A DNA stretch of 7,974 nucleotides from an uncultured Anaerobutyricum sp. (GTDB taxonomy: Bacteria > Bacillota > Clostridia > Lachnospirales > Lachnospiraceae), in the NCBI GenBank assembly GCA_934317185.1, contig CAKREJ010000076.1:1-7974 (forward strand). The letters are read 5' to 3'. The translations under genes were made by a program, and so were the position numbers. The notes beneath the pieces were generated by a model that did not search any database, was not told the origin of the DNA, and saw nothing but the letters and a program-made list of their open reading frames with translations. Of the stretch, positions 1-5,323 are shown in pieces. Each line of letters opens with the position of its first letter. The first letter of the stretch is position 1.

Positions 1-44
1 GCTAAGGACATAGATGTTATAGTATACTTTTTGTTTTTTGTAAA

Positions 45-350
45 TTATAAAAGCTTCAGAAAAGCCAGCAGTGCTTCGTATTGTTCGGAATTTAACTTAG
101 CGGCATAATACATTAGACGAAGCTGCTGCTCATTCAATGTTGTAGTTGTATTTTCATCTTCCAGAAAAAACTGTGATAGTGTGATTCCGAAGGCATCACA
201 GATTTTAGTTAATGATGGAATGGTCGGAAGCATATTTTTGCGATACCATGAGGAAATCGTGGACTGCGTAAGTCCGGACCGTTCCGCAAGTTGATATTCT
301 GTCCAGTTTCTTTCTTTTCTTAAATCAACAATTCTTTTTAAAATATCCAT
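45..350 (-). CDS. XRE-family helix-turn-helix transcriptional regulator (small, 101 aa)
   Basis: This is a short DNA-binding protein that probably acts as a cytoplasmic repressor; its target is unknown. Residues 6-62 form a typical Cro/C1-type HTH_3 domain: Q20-L-A-E-R-S25 is the second helix and T28-Q-S-T-I-S-S-W35 the recognition helix, followed by the usual 'P-x-x-x-L-x-x-I-C-x-A-F-G-I-T-L-S-x-F-F' end of the fold. A Thr-rich turn (residues 68-71) leads into a predicted C-terminal helical tail (72-101), perhaps for dimerisation. There is no sensor or peptidase domain. The start is supported by AAGGAG (the + strand reads CTCCTT at 358-363), seven bases upstream of the ATG. The gene points away from the zinc-ribbon gene, so the shared intergenic region could carry its operator. 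No terminator is visible in the 44 bases left after its stop. The family is clear; the regulatory role is inference. Confidence 0.9.
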   Translation of the reverse strand: MDILKRIVDLRKERNWTEYQLAERSGLTQSTISSWYRKNMLPTIPSLTKICDAFGITLSQFFLEDENTTTTLNEQQLRLMYYAAKLNSEQYEALLAFLKLL

Positions 351-399
351 TTGAAATCTCCTTAAATTAAATCTATCTATGAAGTTAGAAGTCCATGTA

Positions 400-454
400 T
401 ATACGTTAATTGTAGTAAAGGAAAGCGTTTCGAAATAATATTCATAAACGTATA
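400..454. repeat. Spaced inverted repeat, possible operator half-sites
   Basis: TATACGTT at 400-407 and its exact reverse complement AACGTATA at 447-454 are separated by 39 bases. They lie just upstream of the XRE gene and before the zinc-ribbon promoter. Small XRE regulators often bind symmetric sites near their own gene, so these could be operator half-sites. However, the spacing is long for one dimer, and an 8-bp match in AT-rich DNA is not strong evidence. Confidence 0.2.
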
Positions 455-520
455 ATTAAAACTATAATAAGAAACGGGAATACCCTTTTATTTTACTGAG
501 ATAAATTGTGAATCTTATTG

Positions 521-549
521 TTGCTTTTTGCTGAAAAAACCAATATAGT
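521..549 (+). promoter_or_regulatory. Candidate sigma-A promoter for the zinc-ribbon/TPM unit
   Basis: TTGCTT (521-526) and TATAGT (544-549) are separated by 17 bp. The -10 matches five of six consensus positions, while the -35 matches only the TTG half. Transcription would start near 556 and leave a leader of about 110 bases before the ATG at 667. An A/T-rich stretch lies just upstream. No competing site has a better paired -35 and -10. Confidence 0.4.
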
Positions 550-569
550 AGAAGTAGGAGAATTTAAAA

Positions 570-683
570 ATGTACTTATTTAGAACGAACTGGCAAAACT
601 ATGTGGATATTGTTTTGTTCTTTGTTTTAAATAATTACAAATGTTTAAAGGAGAAGGAGGGAGTCTATGTTTTATCGTTGTAA
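570..683 (+). CDS. Possible 37-aa small ORF overlapping the next gene start
   Basis: An ATG at 570 is preceded by AGGAG (556-560) at a 9-base spacing and opens a 37-codon frame that ends at TAA 681-683. It runs 17 bases into the zinc-ribbon gene in a different frame. The peptide starts MYLFRTNW, has a short hydrophobic run (VDIVLFFVL, residues 12-20) and a charged stretch after it. It could be a leader peptide that couples translation to the downstream gene, or a chance ORF in AT-rich DNA. If the promoter at 521-549 is the real one, the Shine-Dalgarno would sit at the very 5' end of the transcript, which weakens the case. I recognise no family. Confidence 0.15.
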   Translation: MYLFRTNWQNYVDIVLFFVLNNYKCLKEKEGVYVLSL

Positions 684-1650
684 AAGCTGTGGTGGTAATG
701 TGATTTACGACCCGGATAAGAAGAGAATGATATGTGAGAGTTGTGGCAATGAAGGGGAGCCAGAGCTGATTGCTCAGGAGAAAAAACAGGTATGTAATAA
801 CTGTGGTGCGGAGATTGAAGCAGATAAGCTTGGTTTGTCACTTAAGTGTCCATACTGTGGTACCTATGTGATTTTTGAAGACAGAATGGAGAATGAATAT
901 GAACCCAATCTGGTACTGCCTTTTGCAATCAATAAGCATAAGGCGCTGGAACTCTTAAAAGAAAAGTTTCCAAAGCAGTTATTTCTTCCGGCTAATTTCT
1001 GTGCTGCTTCTACGATAGAGTCGATGGAAGGAATGTATGTGCCATTTTGGATGTATGACTTACATACCCATGTACATTTTGAAGGAGAGGCAGATAAAAT
1101 AAGAACCTGGGAAGAAGGGGATTATGATTGTACGGAGACGAGTACCTATCGTATTTTAAGAGATTTTGATGTGGATTATGATAAGATTCCTGTAGATGCC
1201 TCAAAGGCAATGCCGGATGACATGATGGATTTAGTGGAGCCATATAAATATGAAGCGTTGGGAGATTTTGATGCGAAGTATCTTTCTGGTTTTTTTGCAG
1301 AAGTTTATGATGAAGATAAAGATACTCTTTTGCCAAGAGCAAAGAAAAAGGCAGATAAGTACAGTCAGAAGTATCTCGGAAGCTATAACGTAGAATACGA
1401 TGCAGTAAGACCAACTATAAATGATAAAAACAGTACGGAAAAGGGATCTTTTTATTCTTTTCTTCCGTTATGGCGGTATGTGTATCGTTACGGTGGGAAG
1501 AATTATGAGTTCTATGTGAATGGTCAGACAGGAAAGGCAGTAGGAGAGGCACCGACTAGTATGAGTAAAGCGGTTGTGTGGTTTATAGCTGTTTTTGGCT
1601 CGCTGTTCTTTACAGTGGAAATGCTTCTGTATTTGTTGGGGGTGATGTAA
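667..1650 (+). CDS. TFIIB-type zinc-ribbon membrane-anchored protein
   Basis: This 327-residue protein has two Cys4 zinc-ribbon units at its N-terminus: C5-x2-C8 with C23-x2-C26, and C43-x2-C46 with C61-x2-C64. An alpha/beta region follows with a 'YVPFWMYD' block (124-131), and a C-terminal part contains 'FLPLWRY' (265-271) and NGQTGKAVGEAP (285-296). The last 26 residues (302-327) form one strongly hydrophobic membrane segment, so the body probably faces the cytoplasm. Proteins of this type are common in Clostridia; some are labelled PriA-like helicases because of the zinc ribbon, but no helicase motif is present here. The molecular function is unknown. The start is set by AAGGAGG (654-660), six bases before the ATG. 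The stop codon directly abuts the ATG of the TPM gene, which argues for translational coupling and a shared process at the membrane. Confidence 0.85.
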   Translation: MFYRCKSCGGNVIYDPDKKRMICESCGNEGEPELIAQEKKQVCNNCGAEIEADKLGLSLKCPYCGTYVIFEDRMENEYEPNLVLPFAINKHKALELLKEKFPKQLFLPANFCAASTIESMEGMYVPFWMYDLHTHVHFEGEADKIRTWEEGDYDCTETSTYRILRDFDVDYDKIPVDASKAMPDDMMDLVEPYKYEALGDFDAKYLSGFFAEVYDEDKDTLLPRAKKKADKYSQKYLGSYNVEYDAVRPTINDKNSTEKGSFYSFLPLWRYVYRYGGKNYEFYVNGQTGKAVGEAPTSMSKAVVWFIAVFGSLFFTVEMLLYLLGVM

Positions 1651-2457
1651 ATGGCAAAAACTTATCGTAGAATATTAATATTTATTGTTGTGCTAGGCAT
1701 TTTAATGGGACTGGTCGGTAAAAAGTTTGAAGGGGATCAATATGTTAATACAGAGCCTCGCAAGAATACAGAATGCACTCTTACAAAGAGGGTATTTGAT
1801 GATGCAGATGTTCTTAGCGATGAAGAGGAGGAGAAGCTGGAGGCATTAATTGCAGAAAAAGAAGAACTGATCGGTGGAGATCTTGTTCTTATGACGACAA
1901 ATGATGCAAGTCTTGATACGATGGAGAAACTTCGTGATTATACACAGAATTACTATAAAAAGAATAAGGTTGGCTGGGATCAGCCTATCGGAAGTGGAGC
2001 GATTTATGTAGATGACTGGGAGACTAGATATACCTGGCTTGCTACCCGTGGTATAGTAAAGGACAGATTATCTAAGGATAATACAGACTATATTGTGGAA
2101 AAAACGAACGATATTGTGAATAAAGATCCTTATAAAGCATATACACGGTTGATAAACCTGATAGCAGAAGAAACAAAAACGAGTCCAATGTTCCATATTA
2201 ATATCAGCCCGATATGGGTAGCACTCGGCTGTCTTGTCGTATCAATTATATTTATAGTGGCACAGCTTTCCGGACAGGTAGGGAAAGATACGGTTAAAAA
2301 GTCTACCTATGTAAAGAAGAATGGAGTACAGTTAAATGATAAACAAGATATTTTCCTTCATTCTCATGTGACAAGAACGAAGAGGAAGTCGGATGATGAC
2401 AGTGGAAGCAGTTGTAGTGGAACGGATGATTTTGGTGGCAGTGGAGGAAGCCATTAA
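1651..2457 (+). CDS. TPM-domain (TLP18.3/Psb32/MOLO-1) membrane protein
   Basis: This 268-residue protein has an N-terminal hydrophobic segment (8-23, after basic residues K3, R6 and R7), a TPM domain at about 47-176 that begins with the family signature 'VFDDADVLSDEEEEKL', and a second membrane segment (187-204). A basic, then acidic, Ser/Gly-rich tail ends in FGGSGGSH. The TPM domain should lie outside the membrane, with the tail in the cytoplasm. The domain family includes plant thylakoid TLP18.3/Psb32, nematode MOLO-1 and bacterial YgcG-type proteins; its bacterial role is not established, and links to envelope or membrane-protein quality control are inference. GGGGG (1638-1642), eight bases upstream, serves as ribosome binding site. 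The stop lies inside a 14-base tandem duplication (2444-2471), so the present C-terminus may be recent. The Gly-rich tail is short compared with the His/Gly-rich tails typical of the family. Confidence 0.85.
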   Translation: MAKTYRRILIFIVVLGILMGLVGKKFEGDQYVNTEPRKNTECTLTKRVFDDADVLSDEEEEKLEALIAEKEELIGGDLVLMTTNDASLDTMEKLRDYTQNYYKKNKVGWDQPIGSGAIYVDDWETRYTWLATRGIVKDRLSKDNTDYIVEKTNDIVNKDPYKAYTRLINLIAEETKTSPMFHINISPIWVALGCLVVSIIFIVAQLSGQVGKDTVKKSTYVKKNGVQLNDKQDIFLHSHVTRTKRKSDDDSGSSCSGTDDFGGSGGSH

Positions 2458-2470
2458 GAGGAAGCCATTA
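2444..2470 (+). repeat. 14-base tandem duplication across the TPM stop codon
   Basis: GAGGAAGCCATTA occurs at 2444-2456 and again at 2458-2470, with period 14. The first copy encodes the end of the protein and most of the TAA stop. A 14-base period changes the reading frame, so with a single copy the protein would end GGSHYIVIY. It looks like a small slippage duplication. Confidence 0.8.
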
Positions 2471-2503
2471 TATAGTAATTTATTAAATTAAACAGACGAA
2501 TTT

Positions 2504-2565
2504 AAAAAACTTATAGCAGCAGTTGTGCCAAGAGTGCCAGCTACTGCTATAAGTTTTTTGTTTCT
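2504..2565 (+). terminator. Strong intrinsic terminator after the TPM gene
   Basis: A 19-base arm (2504-2522) pairs with 2541-2559 with one mismatch, around an 18-base loop. The 3' arm ends in TTTTTT and is followed by GTTTCTT. Because the 5' arm starts with AAAAAA, the structure could also terminate transcription arriving on the - strand. It separates the zinc-ribbon/TPM unit from the ddh transcript. Confidence 0.9.
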
Positions 2566-2574
2566 TATAAATTA

Positions 2575-2604
2575 TTTTCACAAGTATCTTATATATGCTA
2601 TAAT
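2575..2604 (+). promoter_or_regulatory. Promoter for ddh
   Basis: A perfect TATAAT at 2599-2604 has TTTTCA (2575-2580, four of six -35 matches) 18 bp upstream, immediately after the previous terminator. Initiation near 2611 would give a leader of about 88 bases. I see no lysine riboswitch in it: the leader is far too short. Confidence 0.55.
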
Positions 2605-2698
2605 CAAATGGCATAAAATATATTCTTAAAATGTCCGGTAGTTAATTTTGAGTTTATCGGGAAGCTTAAGAGATACAAAATATAAGTGAGGTAAAACA

Positions 2699-3685
2699 AT
2701 GAACAAAATCAAAATTGGTATTGTGGGTTATGGTAATATTGGCCGTGGCGTAGAACAGGCTATTAAACGTAATGATGATATGGAACTGGCTGCTGTATTT
2801 ACAAGAAGAGATCCTTCTACTGTATCTATTCAGACAGAAGGTGCCGTTGTAAAGCATTTTGATGATATGGTATCTATGAAGGGAGAAATTGATGTAATGA
2901 TTCTCTGCGGAGGTTCCGCAACGGATCTTCCGGTGATTGGGCCGGAAGTTGCTGCCTCCTTTAACACGATTGACAGTTTTGATACTCATGCAAAAATTCC
3001 TGAATATTTTGCAAATGTTGATAAGGCAGCAAAAGAAGGAAAGAATATCAGTATCATTTCTGTTGGCTGGGATCCGGGAATGTTCTCTTTGAATCGTCTG
3101 TATGCAGAATCTATTCTTGTACAGGGAAGTACATATACTTTCTGGGGAAAGGGTGTAAGTCAGGGACATTCGGATGCAATCCGCCGTATTGAAGGTGTGA
3201 AAAATGCTATACAGTATACAGTTCCTGTTGAAGCTGCTGTTGAACAGGTAAGAAGTGGTAGTGAGCCTGAGCTTACAACAAGACAGAAGCATTTGAGAGA
3301 ATGCTATGTTGTTTCGGAAGAGGGAGCAGATAAAGAGGCTATTGAGAATGCTATTAAGACAATGCCGAACTATTTTTCTGATTATGATACAAGCGTAACT
3401 TTTATTACGGAAGAAGAATTAAAAGCACAGCACAGCAAGATGCCGCATGGAGGATTTGTTATTCGTACCGGCGAGACAGGATGTGAGGGCAGCAAACACG
3501 TTATTGAATATTCTTTAAAGCTTGACTCTAATCCGGAATTTACAGGAAGTGTACTCGTTGCTTATGCACGTGCTGCCTGCAGACTTTCTAAGAAGGGAGA
3601 ATCCGGTGCAAGAAGTGTGTTTGATATTGCTCCGGCAATGTTGTCACAGAAAACTCCGGAAGAATTAAGAGCAAGCCTGTTATAA
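2699..3685 (+). CDS. ddh: meso-Diaminopimelate dehydrogenase
   Basis: The enzyme (EC 1.4.1.16) reversibly converts L-tetrahydrodipicolinate, ammonia and NADPH to meso-2,6-diaminopimelate in the cytoplasm. It bypasses the succinylase, acetylase and aminotransferase branches of lysine and peptidoglycan-precursor synthesis. The N-terminus has a Rossmann nucleotide-binding loop GYGNIGRG (10-17), followed by 'VFTRRDP' (33-39), where the two arginines fit recognition of the NADPH 2'-phosphate. Family blocks follow: 'SVGWDPGMFSL' (121-131), 'TFWGKGVSQGHSDAIRR' (147-163), 'RQKHLREC' (195-202), a MPHGGFVIRTGETG block, and near the C-terminus 'GARSVFDIAPAML'. The length of 328 aa is full for the family. 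The ATG is preceded by GTGAGG (2686-2691) at seven bases. The AAA+ gene starts 15 bases after the stop, so the two are probably cotranscribed, though I know of no functional link between them. Confidence 0.96.
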   Translation: MNKIKIGIVGYGNIGRGVEQAIKRNDDMELAAVFTRRDPSTVSIQTEGAVVKHFDDMVSMKGEIDVMILCGGSATDLPVIGPEVAASFNTIDSFDTHAKIPEYFANVDKAAKEGKNISIISVGWDPGMFSLNRLYAESILVQGSTYTFWGKGVSQGHSDAIRRIEGVKNAIQYTVPVEAAVEQVRSGSEPELTTRQKHLRECYVVSEEGADKEAIENAIKTMPNYFSDYDTSVTFITEEELKAQHSKMPHGGFVIRTGETGCEGSKHVIEYSLKLDSNPEFTGSVLVAYARAACRLSKKGESGARSVFDIAPAMLSQKTPEELRASLL

Positions 3686-3700
3686 AAAGGAGAAAATATT

Positions 3701-5188
3701 ATGCCAGTGTTTGATTTTAGTAATATGCAGGCGAAAAAAGAGCCTGTGCGATGTACATATACTATGGTCTATTCGGATAATGACCATGCTTCACCGGAAA
3801 ATCCCATTCTTGTAATTGATAATACAAAAAGAGAATGGAAACACCATTCTTTTGGTATTTTTTCTAATCCAAATAAACAGACTACATTTGAATTTGAAGA
3901 AGAAGATGGCACGATCAGTTCAGATATTTTAAAAGTAGATGCCCGTTTTGTCAGTCTGTTAAAGTGGCTTGGAGAACATCATATTCATATTCAGCTTTCT
4001 GGTGCTAATACGCCAGAAGGGTATGCTGTATATAAAATTCAGGAAATCTCTTTTGGTGGAAGAACGAAGCTGTCTGCGGAGGATGGATTTTTACAATTTA
4101 TGATCGAACGTCTTTTTGCAAGTGGTGCCCCGGCAGAAGAAGATTCCAATTCTAAGGAAGACGAGGAAGACAGTGATGAAATGAAGCTTACCAGTCTACA
4201 AAGTATCACTGACTTTATGACCTGTGCGGGAAGAACGCTTCCAGACAATATTCGTCTCTGGGCCAGAAGAAATCTTGCCGTGGCTCGTTCTCGTGAGGTG
4301 TCCCCGGAAGAGAGACGTCACGCACAGCGTGCGTTATCCATTATGATGAATATTCAGTGGAAAAGTGATTATTTTAAATCAATTGATCCAGAAGAAGCCA
4401 GACGAATTCTTGATGAAGAGCTTTATGGAATGGAGCGGGTAAAACAAAGGATCATCGAAACGATTATCCAGATTAACCGTACGCATACACTGCCTGCATA
4501 CGGTCTTCTGCTTGTTGGTCCTGCCGGAACCGGAAAGTCCCAGATCGCCTATGCTGTGGCTCGTATTTTAAAGCTTCCGTGGACAACCTTAGATATGAGT
4601 TCCATTAATGATCCGGAGCAGTTAACCGGAAGCTCCCGTATTTATGCGAATGCAAAACCGGGAATTATTATGGATGCCTTCTCAATGGCAGGAGAATCCA
4701 ATCTTGTTTTTATTATCAATGAGCTTGATAAAGCAAACTCCGGCAAAGGAACCGGAAATCCTGCTGATGTTCTTCTTACATTATTAGATAATCTAGGATT
4801 CACTGATAATTATATGGAATGTATGATCCCTACCGTTGGTGTTTATCCGATCGCAACTGCAAATGATAAAAGTCAGATCAGCAGTCCGTTAATGTCTCGT
4901 TTTGCGGTTATTGATATTCCAGACTATACACCAGAAGAAAAAAAGGCAATCTTTTCTGAATTTGCCCTTCCAAAAGTGCTGAAGAGAATCGGCTTACGTG
5001 AAGGAGAATGTATTATGACGGAAGATGCATTAGATGCAGTTATTGACATCTTTTCAGATACGAGCGGTATCCGTGATTTAGAACAGGCTGCAGAGCATAT
5101 TGTGGCAAATGCATTATATCAAATTGAAGTAGATCATTTAGAACAGGTAATTTTCACCGGAGAAATGGTAAAAGAATTGTTACTTTAA
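3701..5188 (+). CDS. Lon-like AAA+ ATPase without a protease domain
   Basis: The N-terminus (about 1-140) is a mostly beta-type region I do not recognise, followed by a very acidic linker (146-160). Residues 185-260 resemble the helical region that precedes the ATPase module in Lon: 'ALSIMMNIQW' sits where Lon has its 'YLDWLLxLPW' block, and 'ARRILDEELYGMERVKQRI' matches Lon 'AEKILDEDHYGLEKVKERI'. The AAA+ core has Walker A GPAGTGKS (273-280), a Walker B-like 'VFIINELD' (336-343) with Asn340 in place of the usual Asp but Glu341 kept, sensor-1 Asn388 in 'IATAND', a candidate arginine finger Arg400 in 'LMSRF', and sensor-2 Arg458 in 'SGIRDLE'. The protein ends at 495, directly after the AAA+ lid, so the Lon Ser-Lys protease domain is absent. 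It is probably a remodelling ATPase; its substrate is unknown. AAGGAG (3687-3692) sits eight bases before the ATG, in the ddh transcript. Confidence 0.85.
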   Translation: MPVFDFSNMQAKKEPVRCTYTMVYSDNDHASPENPILVIDNTKREWKHHSFGIFSNPNKQTTFEFEEEDGTISSDILKVDARFVSLLKWLGEHHIHIQLSGANTPEGYAVYKIQEISFGGRTKLSAEDGFLQFMIERLFASGAPAEEDSNSKEDEEDSDEMKLTSLQSITDFMTCAGRTLPDNIRLWARRNLAVARSREVSPEERRHAQRALSIMMNIQWKSDYFKSIDPEEARRILDEELYGMERVKQRIIETIIQINRTHTLPAYGLLLVGPAGTGKSQIAYAVARILKLPWTTLDMSSINDPEQLTGSSRIYANAKPGIIMDAFSMAGESNLVFIINELDKANSGKGTGNPADVLLTLLDNLGFTDNYMECMIPTVGVYPIATANDKSQISSPLMSRFAVIDIPDYTPEEKKAIFSEFALPKVLKRIGLREGECIMTEDALDAVIDIFSDTSGIRDLEQAAEHIVANALYQIEVDHLEQVIFTGEMVKELLL

Positions 5189-5210
5189 TTATTGAATCAT
5201 CTGGTGTTGT

Positions 5211-5240
5211 TTGATAGAATATTTATGTTTATAGTATAAT
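5211..5240 (+). promoter_or_regulatory. Promoter for thrS
   Basis: TTGATA (5211-5216) and TATAAT (5235-5240) with an 18-bp spacer form a good sigma-A promoter directly after the AAA+ gene. Initiation is expected near 5247. No intrinsic terminator separates the ATPase gene from this site, so some read-through into thrS is possible. Confidence 0.7.
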
Positions 5241-5243
5241 GAG

Positions 5244-5289
5244 TTAGTGTGTGTGAAGTATGGCAGCGAAGCTGCCGTCCTCGCACTAA
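5244..5289 (+). promoter_or_regulatory. Two-tier hairpin at the 5' end of the thrS leader
   Basis: TTAGTGTG (5244-5251) pairs with CGCACTAA (5282-5289) with one G-U pair. Inside it GGCAGC (5262-5267) pairs perfectly with GCTGCC (5271-5276) around a GAA loop. No T-run follows, so it is not an intrinsic terminator. It would form at or within a few bases of the transcript 5' end and leave the ribosome binding site at 5306-5312 free. It could stabilise the mRNA or serve as a control site. I see no T-box sequence (AGGGTGG-type) and no room for a full T-box leader. Confidence 0.6.
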
Positions 5290-5323
5290 TCCATCATAAT
5301 AGATAGAAGGAGAAAGAACAGAA

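Larger units (their letters stand above)
351..666. other. Divergent intergenic region between the XRE gene and the zinc-ribbon gene
   Basis: These 316 AT-rich bases carry the regulatory DNA for two divergent genes. They contain the XRE ribosome binding site at the left, an 8-bp inverted repeat TATACGTT (400-407) / AACGTATA (447-454), a candidate + strand promoter (521-549), a possible 37-codon small ORF starting at 570, and a double purine-rich ribosome binding site GGAGAAGGAGG (650-660) for the zinc-ribbon gene. TATAAT-like hexamers also occur at 451-456 and 463-468 on the + strand, but they lack a convincing -35. I found no clear -10/-35 pair for the XRE gene on the - strand, and no RNA gene or riboswitch. 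Confidence 0.6.

Noticed and set aside
1010..1414. 134-codon ORF on the - strand inside the zinc-ribbon gene
   Set aside because: Antisense to a clear gene, no recognisable domain and low-complexity His/Leu/Tyr composition; a shadow ORF.
2605..2698. Lysine riboswitch in the ddh leader
   Set aside because: The leader is only about 90 bases, AT-rich and without the conserved multi-helix core.
2666..3292. 208-codon ORF on the - strand across ddh
   Set aside because: Antisense to a confidently identified enzyme, Cys/Phe/Asn-rich with no domain; a shadow of ddh codon usage.
4039..4248. 69-codon - strand ORF inside the AAA+ gene
   Set aside because: Ser/Leu-rich mirror of the acidic linker codons, with no domain.
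5244..5289. Hairpin before thrS as an intrinsic terminator or T-box
   Set aside because: No T-run follows it and no T-box consensus is present, so it is listed only as a leader hairpin.
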